59,541 nt of DNA from Blattamonas nauphoetae (Eukaryota > Preaxostyla > Oxymonadida): positions 1 to 59,541 of the forward strand of contig JARBJD010000401.1 in NCBI GenBank assembly GCA_033064195.1, read 5' to 3'. Below are positions 21,268 to 32,386 of this stretch, in pieces. Every line of letters starts with the position of its first letter. Position 1 is the stretch's first letter. The notes below the pieces were generated by a model. The model searched no databases and was not told the origin of the DNA. It saw nothing but the letters and a program-made list of their open reading frames with translations. The translations under genes were made by a program, and so were the position numbers.

Positions 21268-22603
21268 GTTCCAGAAGGAGGACGACGCGAGGCGCGTCAG
21301 GGGTGGCTGCAGGCAGCTCCAAAATGGCCGCTCGGTTGAGAAAGTGGTCGCTGGTTTGAAGATAGAATGAAGAAATTCGAATTGTCATAATTCTGGTCGC
21401 TTTTAAAAATTCAACCCATCGTTCTGTTGATGGTATGATCAAACCCTTCAACTGATCCTATTCTTTCAGCTGTCTCAGAAATCATTTGAATCCGCAAATG
21501 GGTGAAATGAAGTTACCAAAAACGACACAAAAGCAAAGAAATCAAGTTCAGACAGGGAGAGAAAAGCAAGCCTGATGAGATCGAGCATAGTGCTAAAATC
21601 ATTAGATCCTGTGATGATATGTTCGGAGAAATGGACTCTATAGCACATGCATTATCTCACTTGGGAGGAAATTGTCCCTTTGCGTTGCGATACCTGGTCA
21701 GGATTCTCACCTGTATTTTTTGTTCATTTCCAAACCAAACACAACAACTGAAGTCAGTATTCATCATTGAAATGAAACATCCTGTTAGTTGAATGATGTA
21801 TGTAGGTTCAAATAATCGTTCTCTCGTTTATTCTTCTCGCGTTTCACTCATCGTTTTATCCATCGGTATTTTCATCCATCATCTTCAGTTTAACTCCGCC
21901 AATGACTGGAGTCCATGTTAGACTGCCTTCATATGACGATTTGAGGAGGTATTTATGAGATTCTCTCTTCACCAGGAGACATTTCAGTGTCGAGCTTTCG
22001 GAATGGTTCGTTCACACATGCAGGCCACGGTTAATCTGTCCAACTGATCAACACGTTCGTCCACCTGACCTCCAAATATTTGAAATGATTTACTTGATCA
22101 CACCTCCAACCAGCAGTCTCACGACGAAGCTACACTCATTGTCGGCGAACGAATTGATTGACAACGATCTCATCATCTGCTCGTATGAATCCCCTCACTT
22201 ATAGTTAATTCCAGCCTCAGAAGAGTGATTTCCCTCCTTTGTCATCTCGACACATTGGAAACGATTCTGAACACACTCATCATTCCAAATGAAAACGCTG
22301 CAAACTCCTGAATGCATCTATCACAATTCTGCCATTAACTTCTTCATATCGATTCCAGCTGGCCAGAAGCTCACTGAACTATTGACAGTCGAGAAAAACA
22401 CCATTGTACTATAGACTCTGCTTCCATGAATTGGTTCATAATGTAGTCCAGAGGCTCATGGAAACAACATCAGGACATTGTTTAGAAGATGCATCCGATT
22501 GATTTTGCTCCTAACATCGTCCACATGGTTTTCTCTTTTCCATGATCAAGTCGTGGATGGCTCTTACGACTCAGAAGCTCCTTCTCTTCCTTAGATCTCC
22601 ACA
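21268..22603. other. Intergenic, no gene recognised
   Basis: No long frame on either strand and no clear repeat pair. The part adjoining 21268 probably once encoded the N-terminus of the split beta-helix gene but is too degraded to support a call. Confidence 0.5.
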
Positions 22604-25600
22604 GTGATACCGTTTTTTCTCCAAGATGTATTCCGTGAGGTAAAACGGTTGATTTCTCTCTCGTTTCGACACAATCTTCTCACAACAATCCCCTCATCAT
22701 TCCAACATCTCACCCATTTTTACTCTCTGTCAATGGCCGGAAATAAACTCACAACAATCCCCGATCGACTGCCTCTCAGACGACTTCATCACACGTGCCT
22801 TTCGAGGCATCCACATCGACCTCTCCCACAACCGCCTCACGTCCATTCCGAAATGCATTTTACAGATAGACATGCCCCTCTCCATCCACCCCATCGCCTT
22901 CCCCGCCTCGCCCGTCAACATCAACGTCGGCCTCGTCAACTACACCGACCTCTCCCACAACCGCCTTGCGTTCATCCGACTCGGTGAAGAGTTGGACGAT
23001 TATCTCGGTTTGTACGACAGACAATGCGCAGAGGTTGCCCACGCCGATCAATGTCATTCTCCACGCGACAGTTCGAAGGCATACGTCGAGCCCACGCTCC
23101 TGCCACACTTTGTGAAAGAGCCTGGTCGTCTCTCGTATCTCGACTGTCTGACGTCGAGATTGTCCGCACCATCGCTGCCTCCTCTCGCGCCATCGCTGTA
23201 CTATTTTCCGCCGTCCGCCCCTCCCCGCCCACTTCTGAAACCACGTCCTCCTCCGACGGATCTTCCGACGTCGACTCGCTCATCCCTGTTCCCGTCGCTC
23301 CTGGGCGAACACAGCCTGTCAGCACTGTCACTCCCGAAGTGCAGGACTACATATCGTCTCCCGTCGATTCTGTCCCGCTCTCCGAGAGCTCCTTTCCCTC
23401 CGCTCAGATTCTCTCCTGTCGAACTCCACGGACTCTCATCCTCCTCCGAATCCACCCACTCCAGAAACAGTCACCTCCACCAACACCGCCTCGATTGATG
23501 AAAGTGTCGCAGCTCGATCGAGAGATGGAAGAAGACGAGGACGAAGTGTCGGATGGTTGGATGGAGAGGCAGGACGTTGTGCAGAAGGATCGTCTCCGAG
23601 CATCCGAATTCACTCGCAAAGATCTGAGTTCTGATCCCTTCCTCCACATCTTACTCGACTAAGCTCATCCGATCAAGCTCGACACTCAGAAATACTGAGA
23701 ATCAGCCGCCAAACAGCAACACTCCTCATTCGCCACTCAGCTCAGATGGATGGATCAGTTCGGCTTCGATCGGTCTCGTTTTACAACTTCGCCGCTTTCA
23801 ACACTCAGCAACACCGACAAGCTGTCCTCGCTGTTGCCGTACCACACGGAAGACGAGAAGGCGTACTCAGACAAACTCGACCTGATTCTGAACGCCCAGA
23901 TCAATTCCACGCAGTTGACCAAGTGTGACCCCGCCCCGTCGATGCTGTCGGGGCTGATTGGATTTCGAGACAGCTACTTGCTCGCCAGCCACACCACACG
24001 GCCCTTCAACTTCTAATTCGTGGACTCGTTCAACTCGTTCGACAGACCATTTTCGAACAGTTTTCTGTCCTCGTCCCAACACGCCGTCGTCTCTCATCAA
24101 CGCGATGACATTCAGAAGGACAAGAGTGGTGGAAGGGAAGGCGGGCCAACACGATCAGGAACGTGACGATCCGCACAGCATGGTGGAAGAGATTGTGAAG
24201 GAGAAGAGGACGTCAAGTTCGAAAGAAGATCGGGACAAAGAAGATAATCCGTACGTCATGGAAGAAGACGTTGTGGAAGAGATATGGATGGAAAGTGTGG
24301 GAATGGAAGAGAAGAAAGAGCACGACGATCCATACGAGATGTGAAACGACGCTGTTCATGAACCATCATCGGAGTCCAAAACGAAGGAAGTCCAGACACC
24401 ATCATCGGTCACTTTCGCGCGAACCCCGCAACTTCCCAATCGACATTCCGAACGTGAAGAGCAACCCCGACTTCAAAGCATTCTTCCACGACCCTTCGCT
24501 TGTGCACCGAGACATTCGCTCGTCGACTGTCGACTTCACTCGCCAGCCGAAGCATCTGCCCTCACTCAACCACCCCAACGTCGGCTGCGCTGAAACAAAC
24601 GGCGAGCGACAGACGATGGAGGATGCTGTGCTTCTCCTTCCGGCCGGCGGGTGGAACTTGCAGACTCTGCTCGAGACTGGGCAGGTCGACCGTGTTGAGC
24701 GACTGTTAACCTTCCCACAGGAACTCCGTTTCTCTCGCATCGGACTTCAAGAAATGTCGAACATCGAATTTGAGCTCGAACACGCGATGCACCCACCACA
24801 TCCTCCATTCATCCCCACCCTCCTCCGAGCAACGATGGAGAATCTGACGAAGAAGATGCGACTCCTGCGCGTCGACGACGGAGCATGTGCGCTCCTCGCT
24901 CTGATCACACCGATGACCGCTTTTGTGACAAACGTGGGAGACTGCCGAGCTGTCCTCGTCTCTCGCTTCTCCTCCCTCACTGCTAATTCAAAAATGAACT
25001 CGCTCCCTCTTTCCGCCAAGCCTACCATCGAAGCCTGTCTTCCTCGATGTGCGCCACATACAGCCACAGACAACACACAACACCAACATCCTCGTCCCCC
25101 CATGGCGCTTTGCGGACGTTGTGTCGCTCTTCACTGACCCGCCACTCACCATCGATCACAAGCCGGTCTGCCAAAGTGAGCGCAACTTCATCACGTCTGT
25201 CGGCGGGATTTTGAATGTGCAACGGCGCATCAATGTTGTTCTTGCTATCGCTCGTGCGATGGTTAACTTCGACATTTTCTTGCCATCAGCGACGACATAG
25301 GATTTGAAGAAGGCCGAACCCGCCTCTTTTCAGGTCTTGCAGAACTGCATGACCGACACCCACGTCAGCGACTGAAAAAGGGAGGACGTAGCCATCGTCC
25401 TCGCCTGCGACGGAGTGTTCGACTCTCTCCGAAACGACGTGGTTGCCGATCTGGTGTGCGGATAGATGGCAGGCACGGTCCAGACTCAGTCATCCAACGC
25501 GCTAGGCTGATCATCGAGGCAGACGACGACAACGCGTACACTGCCCTCGACGAGGACTCAGGATCTCCACCCGTCGACAAGGGGAAATTCGCCAAATTTG

Positions 25601-25608
25601 AAGCGTAA
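22604..25608 (+). pseudogene. Decayed LRR plus PP2C-type phosphatase gene
   Basis: The first 400 bases encode leucine-rich repeats (LISLSFRHNLLTTIPSSF, LSMAGNKLTTIPDRL, then LSHNRLTSIP and LSHNRLAFI) in shifting frames. A Ser/Pro- and Glu-rich linker follows (23024-23660). From 24400 the PP2C metal-dependent phosphatase domain appears: GCAETNGERQTMEDAVLL, DDGACALLALITPMTAFV, TNVGDCRAVLVSR, LTIDHKPVCQSERNFITSVG, RINVVLAIARA and IVLACDGVFDSL. The Asp residues of the MED, GDCR and CDG motifs are present, but the usual NG and SRAxGD segment is altered. At least five frame changes or stops separate the blocks. The order LRR then PP2C is known in PHLPP-type and some protist signalling proteins. I infer a host gene, long dead. 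Confidence 0.75.
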
Positions 25609-26701
25609 AGAGTTTGAGTTGTGTCGGAAGCGCTGGATTCGCAGGACAACAGACGGAGCATCAGAACTGAACTTGAAGCATTTCGAATTGTGATACAGTG
25701 AACCGTTTCTCGATATAAAAACGATTTCTGTTTATATATATCGATTCATCTCTCAGTTTTTGTTCACATTGGAAAGGCAATCTGGATCAGACCTATTTCT
25801 TTTTTCTTTCTCTAGATCAACTTGAAAATGAGGTTTATTGAGAGTTTGTCTCCTCTCACGTGATTATTAGACGTGTACCATGTCACTTAAGACAAAGTAT
25901 CTTCCATCTCAGATTATGGTCCAATTTGACGCAAATTATGGAGACTGTTTGGAGAAGCCTGGGTGGCTGGGGGAGATAATATTTACAGGAATCTTTGAAG
26001 CTACGAGGTTCTTCGTTTTCTTGTCCAGAAGAGAAAGGTGAGATTGGAACCACATGGTCGATATTCGAGAACCGAGACGATGTGACTGAAGCCGAGTATG
26101 ATGAACAGGGTTCTGATTTGATCCCACTGATCCCACACTTTTTTGATCCCACCAAATTCCTACTTTATAATTTCCTTTCATTTCACAATACTTCTTCATA
26201 TAACGATCATATTATCCATAAATTCTTGAAATGAGAATTAATTGTCCATAGAGTGAAAAAATGTGGACAAGTTCTGTTTTGGCTGACTCCATCACCATCG
26301 TAATCTGAATTACCTCAATTCACCTGAAAAGATCGAAAAAATCATCACATGAAATCCATTTCACAGAAACAATTCCAAAGAAATGAGATTGTAAATTTGG
26401 TAGATTGATCTGACCCTTTCAGAGTTTAATCTGCAGGTCGAAAATAGTTTGTGATATACATGGCTGACCTGACCGGAAATCCCGAAAATCGGGAAAACTG
26501 ACTGACAGTCACTGACATGGATTTAAAAATTATGGGTCGGATCTCGGAGAAATTGAAGTTTTGCCGATGATCGAGATCTTCCATCTATGAGTGAAAAAGT
26601 GACCTATTGTCGGTCACAACAGTCGTAATACCTGTTTTAATGCATAAATACTGAAATTTGGCTCTTTTGTTGAATTGACCCAATTGTGTGGGTGGATCTG
26701 C
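25609..26701. other. AT-rich intergenic DNA
   Basis: No credible gene. Between 26455 and 26530 there is a cluster of short GTCAGTGA/TCACTGAC words related to the hairpin that follows at 26702. Confidence 0.5.
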
Positions 26702-26889
26702 CACTGACTGTCAGTCAAATTTCACTGACATGAGTGTTTTTCTCAATATATAGGACGTTTTGGAAACTGAAAGTTGAAAAATATTGTAGAGTGAAGTGTG
26801 AAGAATGTGTGGTCACAACAAGCCAGTTGGAATTCATCATACTTGTCGAGAAAAAGGCTCATGTCAGTGTTTTTTGACGACAGTCAGTG
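26702..26889. repeat. 188-bp foldback with 40-bp arms
   Basis: The left arm (26702-26745, CACTGACTGTCAGTCAAAT...) is the imperfect reverse complement of the right arm (26849-26889, ending GACGACAGTCAGTG). Both arms share the inner word CTCATGTCAGTG or its inverse, next to an A/T run. No target duplication was found. Probably a small MITE. Confidence 0.6.
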
Positions 26890-27031
26890 ACTTGACTTTG
26901 TCAGTTATGTGTAGCTTTTCTGATCGTTTTTTCATCTCACATTATTCCTTCGTACACTTCATACACTCTTGTTTTATCTGAATTTTGTCTCTTTTTTCAA
27001 CTGAACACCTCAATCGCGAAAAATAGCTGTT

Positions 27032-27262
27032 TTACCATTCGGACTTTTTTATGGACCCTCCATCTGACAGAGGGCTCCTTTCCTTCTCTTCCTTCTCCTT
27101 CGGCTTCTCATTCCTGTATTTTTGAACAAACTGAATTCGGAAATCGAATACCACGCTCATTTTCACCTCTCTCCAACTGAGATCTTCAAAGAGCTGGAGA
27201 CTCGCTCCTTCGCCAATATTGTGCTCCTTGATCGCGTATATGTCGAACACACATGATATCAT
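27032..27262 (-). other. Possible small exon or remnant, unrecognised
   Basis: The minus frame contains IGEGASLQLFEDLSWREVKM and a lysine- and glutamate-rich end (EKPKEKEEKERSPLSDGG). It is more protein-like than surrounding frames. The plus strand over the same bases also reads plausibly. No start, stop or splice context supports a gene call. Confidence 0.25.
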
Positions 27263-27840
27263 TTCTTTTATAGTGTCTTTTCGTTCACTATTTTCAGTTC
27301 AAACTGTTTCTTCTAACATTTATCTTCCATCTCTCTCTCAGCTCGCCTGACTCTGCCATCGTCTCGCTCGCCGTCCTCCCCCTTGCACATATCGTTCGGT
27401 CCATTCTGTCACACAACAATTTTGAGTGAATTGCGTTTCTATCTGCTGGAATCACCAATTGCATCAATTCCGCGTTTCTAATGAAACTCTTTCACACTCA
27501 ATCAGAATCAAAAACTGTAACTCTTTCTCAATCATCCACCAACTGGCCCCATGCCCGCAACAAAACTCTTTCTTCAAACCCTTCAAGTCTTTGCTCGTTT
27601 TCTTTCACGGTTCATCGTCCTAAGATCTTCCTTCCTCGTCGCTCATCCAACAGTCTCCCAAATACACTCAAATTGTCCGCACTTCTTGTATATTCTCGTT
27701 TCAAGGATAATCGGACACATATCTGTCATCCAACCATCACCAACCGTTTTGTCTTCCGAAAAAAGATATTGTCTATCCCTGTTTCACTCAACTCTCAAAT
27801 CGTGAGATATCTGCGTCAACGACCACAATGGCCGATATCC

Positions 27841-28354
27841 AGAGAGAATAGTGGTATGATCATTTAACGTAAAGGTGTGATCCTTGGATCACACCTTTCA
27901 CTTTTTATGGAATGATCATTTTCACGATTTTTACCATCACTTCATGCTTTTCTCTTCTTCATAAAAACCACCAAATGTCGAGAATTTTTACAGTTATCAG
28001 GGAAATGAAGCAAATAATCAGAGTGATGAACGAGATCGAAGGTCAACACTCCAATCTTCATCTGAGCCGATAATTTCAACATATTCCTGTCCTTACGTTG
28101 AAAAAGTGATAGTATCTGTCAGTTGTCAGCTTTGAGGGACTCCATAAACCATAGAAGGATCTCAACAACGTTTTGTTTGGAACATGTCAACAAAAATGTA
28201 CTATGGAAACTCAAAAAATGAATTTTCACCATTTCACCTCTTTTTGCGATAATAAGCTGTTTTCAAGAAAATATAGGTGAAATAGATGATATATCGGTGA
28301 AATGGGCGGTATGATCAATTTTGGTGTGATCGATCTGATCACACTATTGTCCCT
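27841..28354. mobile_element. 514-bp MITE with 10-bp target duplication
   Basis: The element is flanked by the perfect 10-bp repeat GCCGATATCC at 27831-27840 and 28355-28364. Its ends are inverted: AGAGAGAATAGTGGTATGAT at the left and, inverted from the right, AGGGACAATAGTGTGATC. Two related hairpins lie inside: a perfect 13-bp-stem palindrome at about 27870-27897 (AAGGTGTGATCC / GGATCACACCTT) and a weaker one at 28322-28345. There is no coding capacity. A 9-11 bp duplication is typical of Mutator-like elements and 8-9 bp of Merlin; the family is left open. Confidence 0.8.
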
Positions 28355-28680
28355 GCCGATATCCGAACAAGAAACACCACCAATCCCTCTCCATTACAAA
28401 ACAACGATGATACCTTTGTACCCCCGTACTCTTCTCGCTTGTTATTCCGAGCATTCTACTCCACTGACATCATAATCCTTTATCACAAGTCATATTCCTC
28501 ATCAAGCAGTACTGAGTCTCTGAATTCTCGCTCCTATCCGCTTCATTCTGTCCGTGATCCTTTCCACGCTCTAAACTCATCTTGATGCTTTCCTTGAGCC
28601 AATCACTGGTTTTGTCGGATCTCTCTATTACTCTCTACACTGAAGATAACCTATCAACTCATATTTCGGCTCTGACGAAC

Positions 28681-29678
28681 AGTCATTCCGGCTTCCGGTA
28701 TTTGGTTCTTAAAAAAAACGAGAAAGGGGTGATCAACCAGACCGAGCTGTCAATTCCATTTCTTTTTATCATTCTTCAATCAAACAGCAGGAAAGACCAG
28801 TAATTATTGAACAAGTGATGCTAATAGTGGTGTCACCAAACCGTCCGGCGTCACCAATCCGGCCTTTTTTCTGTGAGGGACTATTTTGGTCAAACTAAGA
28901 ACAAAATAAAATTTTAGCATTATACTCCCACCCGATCCCGAGAAAACCTCAAAATACGTTTTACGTTACGAATGCACACATTTTTTTCAACTTTTTGCGG
29001 TCATTTCTCCACAACCAGCCATCCGTTTTAAATCAAATAAAAGGCATAATAGTCGGATAGATCTCGACAAAAGATGAACAAAAAATAAAAGGATTTTTTT
29101 CCTAAGAATATTTTGTCGAGAAAAATATGGGTTTTTTCCGATCTTCCCAAATACGCAGAATTTTTTCTCCAAATTTTTGCAAAAATGTTCGTTTCACCAA
29201 AAAAACGTTTGTGTGAAAAATTTCATCGAAATCGATTCACTGGTTGTTGAGATATTGTCAAAACGATGTTTTTCATCGGGCAAAAGGGGGTATTTTGAGG
29301 ATTTCTCGGGATCGCGTGGGAGTATAATTCTTAAATTTCAGATTTTTCTTAGTTTGACCGATATTGATTTTTCCAGAAAAAAGGCCGGATTGGTGACATG
29401 GGACATATTGGTGACACAACTATAAAATGAAAATAAAGCAATCGTTAATGGGTTCAGATTGAGATTAATCCATAATTTCAACTTGAGTCTAGTTGAGCAG
29501 ACTCCATACCGTCTTCAGCAGGAAGAAATTGAAATTGAGGAACAAACAACCATCTCGTGTGATCATATCAATGTCACCCACTGCTCTATTTTTTTATTTT
29601 TCTGAAATTCGCGGATAAATTGAGATCAACCCTTTCCTTGAAAAAAATGAGAACCAAATACCGGAAGCCGGAATGACT
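28681..29678. mobile_element. 998-bp foldback transposon with 4-bp duplication GAAC
   Basis: The termini are perfect inverted repeats for 29 bp (AGTCATTCCGGCTTCCGGTA...) and imperfect to about 60 bp. They are flanked by GAAC at 28677-28680 and 29679-29682. Further inverted matches run inward along most of the element: ACCAATCCGGCCTTTTTTCT near 28850 against its inverse near 29380, and TATACTCCCACCCGATCCCG near 28920 against its inverse near 29310. Nearly the whole element could thus form one long hairpin. There is no transposase. A 4-bp duplication occurs in Sola and Ginger elements among others; no family is assigned. Confidence 0.85.
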
Positions 29679-29780
29679 GAACAATCAACTTTCTGACGTG
29701 CCCCTATTCTCTATTCTGAGCTCAATTGCCATTTTGTACCTCTCAATGTGCTTTTTATTTGATTTCTCGTCATCTAAGTA

Positions 29781-30253
29781 GTGTTCTCTTCATGCATTCC
29801 CAATCTGCCCTCCGAACAGTACGTTCATGGCAAATCAATTGTTTTCTGTGATTTCCCTGGAAAGATCACTTCAATCACAAAATCAGTCTCTTTCCAGAAA
29901 CTTCCCACTTCTTCCACCGATTTAGGGGCAGTTCTGGGCACATTGGATAACACAATCATCGCCGCCTCTTCCATCACCTCTTTGTCTGAACTACTGCACA
30001 TACACGTGCTCCAAGAGGACCAATCATTCATCTTCGACTCCAATTTCTCAATTAAACTCAGCCTCGCCAACCTTCTCGAGGAGACTGTCTTCGCCATTGC
30101 CACTGTCCATCCTGACGCCGCTTTCAGCCAAATCGCCACCCATTTCATGAACTGTGCTCCCCCACCAGGAAGAGGAGGAGAAGGGTCGATCATCATTGTC
30201 TCGCCCGTCTTCAATATCCACTCGTTCCCTCCGGCATTAACCAGAACTGGCGT
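29781..30253 (+). other. Unrecognised coding-like stretch upstream of the helicase fragment
   Basis: The plus frame is open for about 155 codons (for example SIVFCDFPGKITSITKSV, LANLLEETVFAIATVHPDA). It looks like former coding sequence, but I do not recognise it. It lies in the position expected for the preceding part of the helicase at 30254, yet shows no helicase motif. Confidence 0.3.
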
Positions 30254-30560
30254 TGCCTGATCGAGAAGGCCCACCGCCTGCGCGTCGTGACCGTCACGTA
30301 CTGCACCACAACCCTCTCCGCTGGTGTCAACCTGCCTGCCCGCCGTGTTGTGATCCGCTCCATATATTCCGGACAGATCAAGATCTCGTGGTCATTCCAC
30401 AAACAGATTTCTGTACGTCCTGGCCGAGCAGGGTTCGACACGGAGGGCGATGCGGTGCTGATGACGAGGACAAAACAGGAAACTTTTGAGGTGCGGAGGG
30501 ACATTGCGAATGGAGGGGCGGAGAATGTGTGGAGTGGGATGCTGATGGGGAACGAACCAA
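30254..30560 (+). pseudogene. Fragment of a POLQ/HELQ-type superfamily 2 helicase
   Basis: The frame reads CLIEKAHRLRVVTVTYCTTT, then LSAGVNLPARRVVIRS and, about 20 residues on, RPGRAGFDTEGDAVLM. These match helicase motifs V and VI of the DNA polymerase theta / HELQ / Ski2-like group (typically TxTLxxGVNLPARRVIIRS and QMxGRAGRxGxDTxGEaxL). In this copy the usual QMxGRAGR reads QISVRPGRAG. No ATP-binding motifs were found upstream and no polymerase domain downstream, so this is a partial, probably dead host gene acting formerly in DNA repair. Coding-like frames continue weakly to about 30900. Confidence 0.7.
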
Positions 30561-30899
30561 TCAAATCCTCAAAATTGTCGCGAAGTCAAATCAACACGCC
30601 AAGCAGCACACTCAACCTGAAGAAGCAACATGTCCCAACACTGGAAGTGCAGGTGGAGAAGGTATAGAGACTGAACCGAGGCAGGATCATGTGCAGATGA
30701 CTCAACAAGGCGATCCTCGAATGAGTGTGCTGAGAAACTGGATGGAATGTGAGGTTGACGCAGAAGCGGGAAGGGGACGAGGAGCAGAGCCTGAATGCTG
30801 AAGAAAACAAGTGGGACGAGTTGCATGATGCCATATTTGCCAATCAAGATGACGACAAAGGAAGGCGCCGTTTTCGAGAGGAGGGCACACAAAGCGAAC

Positions 30900-31285
30900 T
30901 GACGTGAGAGGGATGTGATCCGATCTCATCCTTCTCGACGTCCACATCATCCTCTCCGCAGACATCTCACATCTCGTTAAGGTTAAACAGCGAGGAAGTG
31001 TTTCGATCGAGCAGTGCGGTCTGAAAAGCGAGGAAATTTGATCACTTCAAAATCAAGTCTGATCGAGATCTCCGTTCACACAAAACGATGAAACAGAGGT
31101 TAAACAGAGAGTAAAATAAGAATACAGAAATAAGTGGATTCAGAGAGGTGTTATAGAAACGTTGATCTTGATCTGGCCCAGAGTGAAATGTTGAGAAAGT
31201 GACTGACCACTGACACGCCTTTTCTCCTAGTCACCCATGTATAGTTTGTGACACTAAATCGAGACATTTTGAAGTGTGAAAGTGA
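30900..31285. other. Intergenic AT-rich DNA
   Basis: No gene or RNA was recognised. It lies between the helicase remnant and the transposon at 31294. Confidence 0.5.
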
Positions 31286-31293
31286 AAAATAAT

Positions 31294-31729
31294 GGCAAAT
31301 ACAGAATATAGTGGACCCACTTTTTTCTCACGAATGAACACTTGAAATGACTCCATTAGCTTCGTTTATGTTCAAAAAATCTTAAATTACTTAGAATTTT
31401 TGAGAAAAAAGTTCGGAAAGTGGTTTTACAAATTTATCTACACTTCACCCGATCCTTTTTCCAGTCACTTTTTCACAATGTCTGGTCGTCTTCACAGCCC
31501 CCCGCTCAAGAGCAGGGGGGGCTGTGAAGACTATTCGTGAATTCTCAAAAGAAACACAGAAAAAAGGATCTTTGTGAAGTGTTGAAACAAATAATGGCCT
31601 CGATCGGACCAAAGCGGGCTCTTCTTGTCCGCCCTCAAAATCACTTATTTTTATCATAAATTAATGCTTTATCACAAAATATTATCAGTTTGACGTTTTT
31701 ATGTAGGTCCACTATATTCTGTTCTTGCC
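31294..31729. mobile_element. 436-bp MITE with 8-bp target duplication and GC-rich hairpin
   Basis: The ends are inverted: GGCAAATACAGAATATAGTG at the left and, inverted from the right, GGCAAGAACAGAATATAGTG, continuing GACC. The 8-bp repeat AAAATAAT flanks both sides (31286-31293, 31730-31737); its low complexity weakens this slightly. Inside, 31488-31531 form a near-perfect GC-rich hairpin (GTCTTCACAGCCCCCC with its inverse), and looser arms around it (31437-31460 against 31560-31585) extend the stem. There is no coding capacity. An 8-bp duplication fits hAT- or Merlin-type mobilisation. Confidence 0.75.
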
Positions 31730-31897
31730 AAAATAATGAATAATAATTGAATTATTTCCGAAATATGTGAAAAGAACGAGAAGGGGACATCACCAGAAGA
31801 GTCGATTCGAAGTGGCTGATTCGGCAAATTGTCCTCACCCCCAAAGTGGTCGGGTGAGGACAATTGTACTCAGCTTTGCCTAAAATGGTCAGACCAC

Positions 31898-32386
31898 TTA
31901 GAACCCTGATGATGAACATCCAAAAATCGCTGATGATCCAACTGTCACAGAGTCCACAGTACACCCACACACCGTCAGATGGCATGAGTGAGTCGGGGAA
32001 ACGACCATTTCAGGAAGAAGTGTTGGGCCAGTCAAAGAAATCCAGGAAAGGACAATATCACCTCCATTCGAAAGAAACGGTGATAAGTCACTCCCAATGT
32101 CCAGTGTGCAGCTCGAAATCGACACAAACGAGTTTTTCTCCATTTCAACGATTCGAAAGTCGCCATTTATCATATCAAACAGTGTTCGCATCTCTCTCAA
32201 CATTCCCCAAATGCTTGACGATGATGGGGTGCTTAGGGCGATCCTTCGATTCATAATTTTCTCGTTGCGAGAGAAATAGTCGTCTTGCAGCAGAACCACG
32301 CCAGCATCCGAGTTCGAGTCAGAACGGAGAACAGTAGAGATATCAACCAGAGAATACAGTGTTGAGAATAAGATCACTAACAGCAT
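31898..32386 (-). pseudogene. N-terminal fragment of a beta-helix receptor gene
   Basis: The frame starts with a signal-peptide-like MLLVILFSTLYSLVDIS and continues through Ser-rich text in the style of the large receptors (VEMEKNSFVSISSCTLDIGS, LSWISLTGPTLLPEMVV, SCHLTVCGCTVDSVTVGSSA). It ends after 162 codons, and no continuation was found downstream on the minus strand, where a transposon lies. I read it as a relic of a fourth beta-helix gene, truncated early in the ectodomain. Confidence 0.55.
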
